A DNA stretch of 64,000 nt, taken from contig NC_132985.1 in assembly GCF_047496725.1 (NCBI RefSeq), forward strand, positions 1,948,001 to 2,012,000, given 5' to 3'. This document shows, in pieces, positions 1 through 11,529 of this stretch (position 1 is its first letter; each line of letters opens with the position of its first letter). The stretch comes from Anoplolepis gracilipes (taxonomy: Eukaryota > Arthropoda > Insecta > Hymenoptera > Formicidae). Made by a program: the position numbers and the translations under genes. Below the pieces are notes generated by a model. That model ran no database searches. It was not told the DNA's origin and saw nothing but the letters and a program-made list of their open reading frames with translations.

Positions 1-401
1 TAATAGGCGCGTACGCGGTGGATCGCATGGTGGTCAAGAGGGACTCGCCTAGACATATCTACCGCTTAGTAATCCTCTGGAATAGCCTAGCCGCCGGTTA
101 TCAACGATTTCTATACGAACGAAATGGATTGTCCTTCCGAGAGATAACAACGAGAAAAGTGTACGGATGAAAATGAAAGGGGGGCAGAATTCCTGATTGA
201 AATACAATATGTTACGTAGAAACGCACATGCACGCCATCATGCGTCATCCTTTTAGATATCAAAGATAATGAATTATTTATTGCTCGCCTGGAATGAATA
301 AGTAATCAATAAAATGATAACATCTACTCGAGAAAGATGATCGCATAATTAATTCCAGCAAAAAATCTTAAAAAAATACATTTGTCGAAAAATGTCTGCA
401 A

Positions 402-417
402 CGAGGGGTTGGTCACT
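402..417 (+). repeat. Left terminal inverted repeat of the hAT-type MITE
   Basis: This 16-bp end matches the right end at 638-653 base for base as its reverse complement and directly abuts the 8-bp duplication ending at 401. Confidence 0.9.
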
Positions 418-637
418 GAGGTAATTTTTGTACAAGGGCTAGGTAATTCAGCGGCAATCGTAGCAAAATTTTGGGTAATCCAAAGTTATTTTTAGTAAAT
501 CTAAATAATTTTTAGCGTTAAAATAATTTAAAGTAAAATTTCTTTTTCAAAATTTATTTTTAATTTGAGATACTATTAGGTAATCTTAAGTAATCCGAGG
601 TATAATTTAAGGGTAATTTTTGTACATTATAACTGTT

Positions 638-653
638 AGTGACCAACCCCTCG
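638..653 (-). repeat. Right terminal inverted repeat of the hAT-type MITE
   Basis: AGTGACCAACCCCTCG is the exact reverse complement of 402-417 and is followed at once by the second copy of the 8-bp target duplication (654-661). Confidence 0.9.
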
Positions 654-2184
654 GTCTGCAATTATATATTTCTTTTCATTTCACATAATTTAAAGTTATT
701 TCTTTTTCTTCGCGTAAATATTGAATAGTGATTTTTTTGTAAAATTAACTTTTAGTAACTGCGATATTAAATCTCCCTATTTTTTATGATACCTTGTTTT
801 TTCTTCCAAGCGAGAAAAGTATCAGTGACTTTTTTTTGGGTAAGTTTGCAACTTTTATTCCGTCGAAAAGAGCGGTACCACCAGAACAGGATTTCGCGTT
901 CCATTAGAAACGACGGACAGATTCATCAACGCACTTTGGCCCATGTCTAAGCAACAACTTGGAGTACCGTACACCTCGGTAAAACTGATAAAAGCAGGTT
1001 TTATAGTAGTGAATCTGCCGCTCTTCTCTCTGGACGTCGTTTTATAACTCGCGAATAGCGATGTACAGTTACTTGGCCTGACTGTTTCTCTCGTTACGAA
1101 TGTGTGTGTATCACACGCACACGCGAATGCCGATTTATACACGCATCTAAACGCCCGCCAGCTGCTTCGTATCGTTGATTACAAAGTACTTTTATTTTAA
1201 TACTTTAACAGAAGCGCGAACAATGAAGTAATCTTATATGATTCAAATAGAATTCCCGTTCAATGGAAATTTTCTGTCATTTAAGAATTAAACATAGTTC
1301 GAAGGAAGAGGCTGTATAATTTTTTAATATAATTAGAGCATATTTTTAAATAATATTATATTAATTTCAAAAATATAAAGTAAAAATGAATATGAAAAAA
1401 TAACTTAAATATTTTATATAATAAATTATATAAAATTAATTTTTTTAAAGAAGAGAAAAATAAACATTATTTCAAATTATTTAATTATTAGTTTCAAAAA
1501 CTCATCCACGATATTATCGTAATTACTCCTCTCTAGTACGAGATGCAATAGTCAACTGTTATCTTTGATGACAATCTTCCACTGCTCGCACTTCGTACGC
1601 AATTTCAATTTGTATCTTCAATAGTTATTTCCATTATAATCTACCATCTACCATCAATGTACAATTATCGCGACAACCTTGTGATCCATTCAACTTCGTG
1701 ACATACTTATAACAATATAAGTGTATAATATACATCCGATAATTTTTAAAATTATTTTCCCCGACAAACAAAATCCGCGTATAAAACTTTGTTTTGCAAT
1801 TTGGAATTTATTTTGCAAAAAGAATCGTCCTTTTTTTTGCCGCGATTTATATCACACCTTTGCGATCGATCAAATCGTAACTTTATTGCGCGCTTTTTCG
1901 TGGGCGAGACGCACACGTGCGCGATGCACGAGGGAGCCCTTCCCGTGATGCACAATTACCACGACAAGATGCGAGACGGTGTGGGCGTCAGCGCAGCTTT
2001 CATCCGGCGAACCGCGTGCGGTTGTCGATAATGCCTTCACTCACTCGAAATTTGTCAATATCCCTCACGCAATATCTGCGATATATCGCATTTAATTCCT
2101 TCGCCACGGGCGATTAGAGCTATAACCAGAATACACCTGCACAAGCGATGCGGATAAAAGAGAGAGGATATTATCGACGATTAA

Positions 2185-2202
2185 TCTCTCTCTCTCTCTC
2201 TC
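2185..2202. repeat. (TC)9 microsatellite
   Basis: Uninterrupted TC dinucleotide tract followed by a short T run. Confidence 0.95.
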
Positions 2203-2804
2203 TTTTTTAAGATATAAAAACATTTATCTTTTAAAGCTACATCTTTGCATTCTGTTGAAATCGAGAATTGTACGATAATTGTTAAAAGTTTTGCCTAAAA
2301 ATTTGTAATAAATACATATGAAATGTATAAATGTCATGCAATTGTCTATAATCATAATGCAAATATATGTCAAAATATTCGACATTAAAGAAACGCATAA
2401 TTCAAAATACGACCAAGTTACAACCAATCATCAATAGTCTCACATTTTACGGGTTTCGTCATCTTTTTCACGTAATTGGTTGTTACTCGCGCCTGCAATT
2501 ACCGTGACATTCCGCTATTGCGATACATATCGTGTACTAAGGACGCAGAGGCATTAACGACAATCGCGGCGTCGATAATCGACCGAGAGTCAGTTAATTA
2601 GTTTCGCGGCGGGCGAATTCGTGGGCGACACGTATCTCCCCGCGCCAAAGTACAAGTCGAGGAGAAAGGTTACACGCGACGTTTCTGACGAACCGTTTGC
2701 CCCGCGGGGCTATTGAAAATATACCTCTCGCCAAACACTACGGGCACCGATAAAATATGGGAGTTCGCGCAGCGGGAAAAGGAGACAGACGGACTCTGTT
2801 CCTC

Positions 2805-2807
<3 letters not shown>

Positions 2808-2844
<37 letters not shown>
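2808..2844. repeat. (TA)18 microsatellite
   Basis: Pure alternating AT tract of 37 bases in otherwise GC-moderate DNA. Read through, it produces an artificial Tyr-Ile string in one frame, which is not evidence of a protein. Confidence 0.97.
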
Positions 2845-2847
<3 letters not shown>

Positions 2848-3843
2848 CCCGATAAAACTTACAGTGCTTGTAAACTACCCGGTGAACAGCGCGATGCGCA
2901 CGCGAGGGTAGGAAACATGCACTTTACAATAATAGTAAAAATAACGACGGCATGCCAACTTCTTGCATGCAAATGGATTGCGAGAAAGACCCGGTGGTGC
3001 CACAAATGTGGTGTGTGTCCCCCTCATCCGTGTGTCCACCTTCCTGTGTACTGTTTGCAATGCGAATATATATGACTCACCGGTGGCCGCGGATGTATTT
3101 CATGGCAGGCTACTTAAACTCTATAGCAATGCCCCTCCAACTACTAATACCCGCGAGTTTCTCTCTCACGCGAAGAGGGATATATCAATGATATCGCGTC
3201 CTCTTGTGTACATCACTGGACATTTCGTGAGAATTCAGGCTTTGGGTAACAATAAGAGCAAGAAGTATATGGGAAAGGGATGATAATGTGACAATGGAAA
3301 AGTTTTCAATGATAAGTATAGATTAAATAAATGAGACATATTTAAATAATAATAGCGTAAGAATGTAGCAAAATTCGATTTTTTTTGTCTTGCGATAAAT
3401 GATCAACGAAAAAAAATTGTAGCCTAAAATACTATTAAAAATAAAAAGTTTCTTAATATTTTTCACTTTATTTATGTTTTTTCACTTTATTTAACCGGTT
3501 GTTATGTCTTTTCCTAATAAGAGCGTTCGATATTTCGTCCGAGCATGTGATGCCATCACCACGTCTCGCACTAGGGAGAACAATTGCGACGGTTATGGCT
3601 GTTTACGCACCGATAAAAGAAATAATCGTAGCGTAATGACATAATCATCGTCGCGCAAGTAGAAAGTCGCGAAGACTGTTCCGATAGCCTGTCGCCGCAT
3701 CGGGAGAGAACGGGGGCGAAACTTTATGCGCGATGTGCCAGATAATCATCGTCTGGCGATATAATTATCGCGAATATTGCATCCCCTGCTAGTGTATAAG
3801 GAGCGCTCTTGCGAAAGGATAAAATCATCGTCTCCTTCCCTTT

Positions 3844-3856
3844 CCCCCCCCCCCCC
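3844..3856. repeat. Poly-C run (13)
   Basis: Thirteen consecutive C within a pyrimidine-rich tract, followed by TCCTTCTTCTTC. Confidence 0.95.
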
Positions 3857-4042
3857 TCCTTCTTCTTCACCCTCCGAGAACGAGGGACGTTATTAGCGGC
3901 GAACGATTAGAGTTCACGCTGCGTGAGACGCACAACCATAAGAATCGATTTAAGAATCGCCGGTCGGATGTTGCGAGCAAGCGATATATCGAGTTGTTTA
4001 CGAAGAACGTCGGTCCGAGAAGGGGTATCCCTCGGCTTCCTC

Positions 4043-4075
4043 GAGAAAGAGAGAGAGAGAGAGAGAAAGAGAGAG
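4043..4075. repeat. GA-rich microsatellite
   Basis: Imperfect (GA)n with three AAA interruptions. It sits in a CpG-rich block. Confidence 0.95.
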
Positions 4076-6213
4076 CGGCGGGCGAATATCCGCTCGATAT
4101 TTTATAGATAGGATCCTAAAGTATACGCGTTGCGTAAATAACGCATGCGTGTACGCGTGCGTTCGCCGCACGAGATGGTTTCTACCATCGCCGGTTGCCG
4201 TCGAGTATTTTATGCACCGATACGAGACAGTTTCGACACGAGCATACTCGCGTTCTATGCAGAAACGCGGGTATATGACGTCATGTGAATCGAAAGAGAA
4301 ATTAAAAAGTAATTCGTAATAATGAATAATTAAAAAGTTCCCGCAAATATTTTAAGCATTGCGAAACTTAACGTAAAAAATGTAGAAGATGCGACTGAAT
4401 GATTTTAAGCAGTATTTTACATGTAATTACTTTTATAGGAGTAGCAATTATCGTTGCGTGTTTCTTGAAAGATTTCTGCGTGCAACACAACGCCATTGAA
4501 GATGTTTAAGTTCATATGAAATTAATGTCGTGCAACCTTCCATGCGTCGGCGAGAATCCTTTGACGCATAAAGCGTGCAGTTTACGTGCGGGAGTGAAAA
4601 AAAAAATAATTCAATGAAGTAATATCGCGCGCGGATTCGCGAGAAGCGCGTTTGCGAGCGTAAGATAAAGAGAATAAACGACGTCAAAGGTAATGGAAAA
4701 AAATCTCATTATAGAACACTGATGGTCTTGCGCGCGTAATTGCCACCTTTACTCTCCGCGTTACACCGCGATGCCAGTAAAATCCGATGCGTTCGATACT
4801 TTACAATCATTCGCCCCTAGGTCAGGAAAGCGGTGAAAAATCCTTGGAATCCGCAAACGAGCGTAATCGAGCCACCGTTTCGCGCCGCTTCGCCGTAAAG
4901 GATCGCGAAGATTCCTTTAACGGCTTGAGACACCTGTCCGAGTGCCTTAATAGGGAAAGTTCAACGACGACGGCAACATACGGGAAGTCAAAGTCTCGTG
5001 GATGTTAGCGAAGATGACCAATTAACAAGTCGCGGTCGTTTGACGATTATCGCGACTACGATGCTTCATTATCGAACGACAGTTTTTTTAAAAATCAAAT
5101 AAAATCTTTGCTGAGAGATCCGCTAAAGAACCCGCAGTCCGAAGGAAAGATTCATGCTCTTCGTCATTAGCGCGTCACGAAAAATGCGAACGCGATATTT
5201 GCGAATCAAGAGTCAAGGATGCGCAAATTATCGCGAAATTATCGTCTTCGACGAACGTCAATTAATTTAAATTCTTTAGCATTTTTTTGCACATTTTCAT
5301 GTGCTGCATTAATATCGCGATTTGCCGTAAGATCCCGGCTCTTACAGGATTTTCATCGGAAAAACAACGGGATTTACGTCCGCTGTTCTCGGAGACTTTA
5401 ATCGGGAAAGAAAAACGAGCGGGGAATTTTCAAGATTCACGAGACGTCTCTGTCGTCTGTCATCGTTGGCCGCTGTCACCTGTGCGCCAACCTGTGCACC
5501 TGCGTACCTACAGTGTATATTTACTGCTTCTGACAAAATTTATTCTCTTAGAGTTCTCTTCCTTGATTGTAAATAACGTATAAAATTTACTATGTTTTCG
5601 AAATCAAATATATCTAATTATTAAATACTTTCTTTATATATATTCTATTATTAATTCGTTTAAAATATGTCTATATTAAAATCTATGTTACAATTTATAT
5701 TATAAATCTACATTATTGAAATTTAAGAAATGGGCATTTACATTTTAATAATCTAAATTAACTATAATATAAAATATAAATGATCCACCTTAGTAATTTA
5801 CTTAAATATTTAGATTTACATTCTAATTAAAAATTCATTTTTCCTCACATATTTCTATGTTTTCCTTTACGCTATGAAAAGAAGAATAAATAGGATCGTA
5901 AACTTCACGGATTCATGTGGCTCTATGTTACGTGGCTCTAATCTTGCTATGCGGTAGCTATGGGTCTGGATTGCCGGCGAATCGTCGGGATAACGATTTT
6001 ATAACCTTGTACTCGGTCCGGAACTTCCGCGAGTCGCATCCCGGTCCGGGACTTTCACCATACCGCGAAAGATCCCGCATGGACCATAACCTGCTTCAAC
6101 AACACGGATATAAAGTCTTGTGACGGCGACTTTATTCGCCGCCGCAATGACCTCGGAAGGAACAGTCTCTCCGAACGTTTTTTCCCGCAGAAATGCGAGA
6201 CACGGCGATTTTT

Positions 6214-6235
6214 GTGCACAACGCGTGCACAACGC
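6214..6235. repeat. 11-bp tandem duplication
   Basis: GTGCACAACGC occurs twice in exact head-to-tail order (6214-6224, 6225-6235). Confidence 0.85.
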
Positions 6236-6816
6236 GTAGATTTTAATCCAGAAAGTAACTAATATAAATATAAATAAATGTCGAATAAAGTTACTTTCCA
6301 TTTAAATATTTTTTATTCGTTGTTTAATTATGACGCATTAATTTATGTACTTAAAATATCTTTACTCATTTATTATTATTTATAATAAAGATGAGTGCTT
6401 CAGAAAAAAAAGCAAGTATAATCATCACGCCGTAAACTCTGTAATAAAATATAATTATAATAACTATTACGACAGAAATTAAGTGGACACTTATTTATGA
6501 CTCGCTAACCAAGTGAAATATGATATGAGAATAGATTGTCAGTCAATAATAGCGCTTCGTCAACGCTTTATCGCGCAATTAAAGAGAGTTTACTTTTTGT
6601 TAGTCGGAAAAAAAAAAGAGGGAAAAGAGGATAATCGATGTGTAGATTTCGCTTTTCTCCGGCGCGAGACCTTTCTTCCCTCCTTGTGAATATCGGCATG
6701 GGAACTGTTAGGTGAAAGGGAATCGTAAGCACGCGCTCACGTCGGAGCGAAGCGAAGAAACGCCGCTTTTGCGAGCGGTCATGCCTGCCGCGGAGGATTG
6801 TCTCTCGCAATTCACC

Positions 6817-6852
6817 TAGGTAGGTAGGTAGGTAGGTAGGTAGATAGGTAGG
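6817..6852. repeat. (TAGG)9 tetranucleotide microsatellite
   Basis: Nine units of TAGG with one TAGA variant. The unit lacks the extra T of the insect telomere repeat TTAGG, so this is not interstitial telomere sequence. Confidence 0.95.
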
Positions 6853-7757
6853 TGGGTATATAACACACCTTCGTTAGAAACCGACGGCCGTAATTTATGA
6901 CGGGCGTTCTGGCCGCTCCGACTATCCGACGAAATCGCCAGATCGACGTAAGGAAAATCCTCCACGAAGTCCTTTCCGATCTCCTTTCCCCTTTTACGCG
7001 ACTCTCGCGGATCTCGATTCCGTGCCTCGGATAAGAGTGCCGCAATAATCGCGACTCTTGAAGCCAAGTCGCGCGAAAGTAAAACGCGGCGCGTAACGCA
7101 CAGAAGAAAAAGAGAGAAAGAGACGCACATTCGATAATTTATTACGGGCGACGTTAGCGACGACTCGTCGCAATAGACCATTCGATTACACGGGATACGC
7201 ATTAATCATTTGTGCATCGTGTGTAACCCACATACGTGTACTGTACCTACCTGCACGACAACACGCTCATTGATAAAGACAGGTTACAATGCGTTGTTAC
7301 GACATCGCCACGGCGTGTTCGTAACATCGACATGTTGCCGCGTGTCTAGCGACTGGATAATAACAGTTACATCGATCAAATCGCTATTCATAAACGCGTA
7401 GTATGAATATTTATATGGCATTTTAGTATCTTGCCTGGTGGTTATTACTATTTTCCTTTCGCAATACTTCTTGGTATTATTATTTTAACAATTCTATATA
7501 ACTTTGTAATTTCTTGTAAACATTGAGTGCTCAACATATATTTGTCGAAATTTTCAATTCAAAATTCATGTGAGAAGCTATTCAGATAAAAAGTACAATC
7601 GGTAGACAAAATTTCTCTGACGTGTTATACGAGTGTTGCGGTGAGAAATAATTTGAATATAATAATGTACATTGTACATGAATATGTGTCGGGACCCAAC
7701 CCAATAACGCGGGGCCCAGGAGAGAAAAAATAATGAGGTACACACACACATATATGA

Positions 7758-7815
7758 CAGAGAAGAGAAACAAGAGTGAAAGAGAAAGAAAGAGAGAGAG
7801 AGAGAGAGGAGAAAA
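7758..7815. repeat. Purine-rich tract with (AG)9 core
   Basis: An almost pure purine strand of about 58 bases with a perfect (AG)9 at 7791-7808. Confidence 0.93.
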
Positions 7816-9121
7816 AGCTGCCGATACAGGATCTTTGCTCACCCAGGGCGTCCGAGAAAGGCGAAAGGAATTTATGTGTACACCGCCCCCTCCTCCCACC
7901 GTAACGATCATTCGCCACGCCGGCAACAATAATTAATCCGAATGGCGATATTTAATAACTTTAATTGATATGGCCACCGTGCGCGCGACCTCACATACAC
8001 GCGACATACGAGCGGCCTGCAAAAGTATTCCGGATAATGGAAATGAGGCAAAGTGACGGTTTCCGTCTCGCTCGAGATATATACGAGCTTACTCTTCGAG
8101 TAATTAGAGCTCGATCGTTTTGTATGTAAAAGATGAAACCGTAGAGAGATAAAGACCGAGAATCCCATCGCGTTCTTATTTACCGGATTATTTTAAACTT
8201 TATCGTTTTAAACTAACGTGATCGTCCAATTATAAATTTTGTTGTTTACGATTACGCTAAATGCGTAAAATAAAACATATTAAATAAAGAAATTGAATAA
8301 ATTTAATAATTGATTCTTCATTTAAATCTAAAATTGAAATTGTTCTGATAATTGAGAATTTCAATTAATATCAAACATCTATCCAATTAAATGACGGTAG
8401 TTTCTATATGTAATATAAAAATAAGTAGACATAGAAGAAACAATCTCTCCCTTTGTCTCTTTCTCTCTCATGGTTTTCTATTTATTGTACATTATAAAAT
8501 ATAAAATAATAGTACATAAATGTAGATTATATGAATAGAAATCTACAGTTTATTTCTATTAACTTTCTTCGTGATAGACTTTAATTGGTGCACGATTTTC
8601 TTATTTTGACTGGCAACCACTCGACATAAGATATTTTAACTACATTTTCTATCAACGTCATATCGAGATCCATTAGAAAGCAATTATAAGACATATTCCA
8701 CGTTAACTTATCGAGCATTGGATGGCAGAAACGTGACTCATCATTGCATCGTAAACGAGTAACGCCTCGTGCATTAAGTTTCGCTATGCGAAAGCATTTG
8801 CATCGTGACCGCGATAAAACAGGAGGATTTGCGTATCGAAAAAGGAAGAAAATCATCGATTTTCAAGCGATGCAAAAAACGCGAACGGCCGAGACAAGAT
8901 GAACCATAATAATTACAAGCAAAAAATCTCGACACCAAAGTGAAACCTTATTTATCGTCACTAAATTTCGCGGTACGACAGCGCGCAATATATCACGCCT
9001 CGCATATGCATTAACACATGCACATGTAATTGTTGTTTAACGCATATCGACGATAACAGAGACAACTTTATTATACAGGCTAAATAGAGTTCTATCATAT
9101 CTCACGTATCATTTGAATAAA

Positions 9122-9161
9122 ATATATATATATATATATATATATTTATTTATTTATTTAT
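9122..9161. repeat. Compound (AT)n-(TTTA)n microsatellite
   Basis: Alternating AT to about 9145, running directly into four to five TTTA units. Confidence 0.93.
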
Positions 9162-11454
9162 AATTTTTCGCCTCATTTTTTACACGCGGTATTATTTAAA
9201 TAAGTTAAATATATATTTATTCTACATATATTTTTAATATAAAACTAAAAAATTTTATTATTTCTTAAAAATCTATTTTAAAATTAATTAAATCACACAT
9301 ATACATTTAATATTGCCTCATTAAGCTGCTAAATTTTATCAATGTATGGCACGCAAATATCTTTAGACTGTTGTGCGTGATATTTGCATACCTAGAGTCC
9401 ATAAAAGGGTGATCGCAGTTGCAACCGAGAAAACAAGTCGTCACGTCCGACTAAAAGGATGGAAATCGAGGCGCGGTTAGTATACTTATACTATGAAAAT
9501 CCGGCGTTGGAATTCGCACTGGCGAAATGAATTGCGTGCACGCCTTCCGCAATCATTCACACGGCACCTTATTAAGCAAGACCTACTTGCTATCATAAAC
9601 AATATTTTCTAGAACGGTGGTTCTCCAACTGCGATTAAAATTTAATCATTTTTCCAAGGGCAGGATTCTGAAACCGCAAATCTTTTCTGCATAACGACGA
9701 TTCAAAAAATTTTTATGCTCTCGTTTAATTAAAATAAAAGTAATTAAATAAAAAATAAACAATAATTAATTCTCGATATACATATATTTATTACAAATGC
9801 GGAAGATACTCGCGAGAAAATTTCGCAATGAGAAATTGCGGATTCGCGCGATTATGAAATGTCGAGTCGCATTAGCGCACTGTTATCTAATAATGCGAAC
9901 TAATTGTGCGTGCTTATCTTCCGACGAATGCAAAGGACGATTCGACGGCATGTTAGTTTTCCTTTAAGTCTCAGTATTGTGCCAAATACTACGTAACGTA
10001 CTGGCGTAAGAACTTTCTCACGTACATTTCCACGGCACGACACTAACAAAAAGTGACAGATCTTCTTTCAGTGAATAACTTGCCATGCAGAATTTCAACT
10101 ATCATCGCGTGGGAAACGATTTTCTTTTTATGACACCCGCAATATAATTCAGCTCTATGATAATAAAGTTTTTATTCGAATAAATCGTTCGATGTAATCC
10201 ACGTTGTCTATACAACTATAATTATAGTATTTGTGCTATAATTTCATCTTGACATACGCTATACTTTCGCGTAAATTATAGTATATGTGAAATCTAAATT
10301 ATGCAGTTTCCCAAATTGCCATTTTTCTATGTCAAAAGATCGATTTCTAGACCAATTAGATATTTGATCGATTAGAAATAAATATAAATAGCAATCTATT
10401 TTATTTTTAATTATATTTCTTTTAATTAATCCTTTAATTCATTTTTAATTATTTCCTTCATATAATGTTCTCTATTGTTCATAAATGAATTCATTATGAA
10501 TACTTCCTTTTAATTATCCAATATTTTCACTTTTTCAAGCAAAGCGTATTAAGAAATGCTATATTTATCACAGTTGTATAAAATGCCATTTTAAAAAATA
10601 AAGGATGTTGTACTGTATGATGAAATCTTGGAACATTCTTTCAAAGGTGTTGAATGTAATACGATTATCACAGAACTAATCGTACAACTTATGTAACTGC
10701 ATTCGCGCGTAAATACCTGTGGTAAGAAATCTCGCACGATCTCGATTATCGTCAACGATCTTCTCACAAGTGAAAAGTATAAAATACCTTCTACGCGAAA
10801 GTGTATAGAATGTTGAATATATCACGTAATCATGTAGACATATCTTTCTAAATTTACAAGATTTGTAATAAATAAAATATAATTCACACAAAATATACTT
10901 TTAACTTTAGAACAATTAAGAATATATGTACTATATATTTTAAATATTGTGAAAAGTATTATTTGTTTGTTAAATTTCCCTACATATATTTTTTTTAAAT
11001 GCGTGATAAATATAATTGTCTCATATTTTAAAAATTAAAAATTCTGCTCAATTTTCCAATTTTTGGATGAATTAATAAATCCAATGAAATGTTGTCATCC
11101 AATACAACAGGACAATATAAAATTTATTTAACATCGAGCGCTCTTGACACACACAAGTAACCGCCGGTTCTGTAGCGCTTCGATAATTCGCCTCTTACAC
11201 TCGAGCCATACATCTTTCTCACCACTCGGGCGGAAGTTATAATTTTCTAGAAACCTGTACATAGGAGAGACCTCGGTTTAAACGGTTCGTTCACACATTG
11301 AGTATTCCTCACGTTGGAATTTCCTCGCTCCGACACCACCAAACGTAAATTGCTTCGGACGGTCTAACCATGCTGCCTGGTTACGGCGAAACTTACGTAA
11401 GAAATCGTGGTAGCCGATGGTAGAGAAGTCCGAAAGAAACATTGTATTGTAGGA

Positions 11455-11520
11455 AAGCAAAGAAAAGAAAATATAAAAAGAAAGACAGAGGGAGAAAGAG
11501 AGAGAGAGAGAGAAAGAGGG
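11455..11520. repeat. Purine-rich tract with (AG)8 core
   Basis: Purine-biased strand with a near-perfect AG core at about 11497-11512. Lys-Arg-Glu strings read from it are an artefact of the repeat. Confidence 0.92.
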
Positions 11521-11529
11521 AAGTCACGG

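Larger units (their letters stand above)
394..661. mobile_element. Complete non-autonomous hAT-type MITE with target-site duplication
   Basis: The element proper spans 402-653 (252 bp). It starts with CGAGGGGTTGGTCACT (402-417) and ends with the exact reverse complement (638-653), giving perfect 16-bp terminal inverted repeats. It is flanked on both sides by the same 8 bp, GTCTGCAA (394-401 and 654-661). An 8-bp duplication fitting nTnnnnAn is characteristic of hAT transposases. The interior has no open frame, so movement would need a transposase supplied from elsewhere. The motif GGTAAT occurs five times in one orientation (420, 442, 474, 579, 612), possibly as subterminal transposase-binding sites as known in hAT elements. 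Intact ends and duplication suggest a fairly recent insertion. The end sequence is not one I can assign to a named family. Confidence 0.88.
662..6213. other. Non-coding stretch: AT-rich and CpG-rich segments, no gene seen
   Basis: I see no supportable gene. AT-rich blocks lie at about 1200-1500, 3290-3480 and 5580-5850. CpG-rich blocks lie at about 1900-2050, 2490-2710, 3540-3800 and 4120-5020. Open frames here are 60-120 codons, overlap on both strands and resemble no family I know; one (2713-3075) simply reads through a TA microsatellite. A donor-like GGTAAGTTT at about 839 on the plus strand has no partner exon that I can find. Confidence 0.7.
6236..11480. other. Non-coding stretch, no gene seen
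   Basis: AT-rich blocks lie at about 6300-6500, 8200-8570, 9060-9330 and 10160-11110. CpG-rich blocks lie at about 6560-7400 and 7960-8170. The only structure beyond the simple repeats listed separately is a short CA tract at 7741-7750. Overlapping open frames at 6568-7202 are antisense or alternate-frame readings of one CpG-rich block; none has a recognisable domain. Confidence 0.7.

Noticed and set aside
6817..6852. TAGG array as interstitial telomere
   Set aside because: The insect telomere unit is TTAGG; these units are four bases long without exception.
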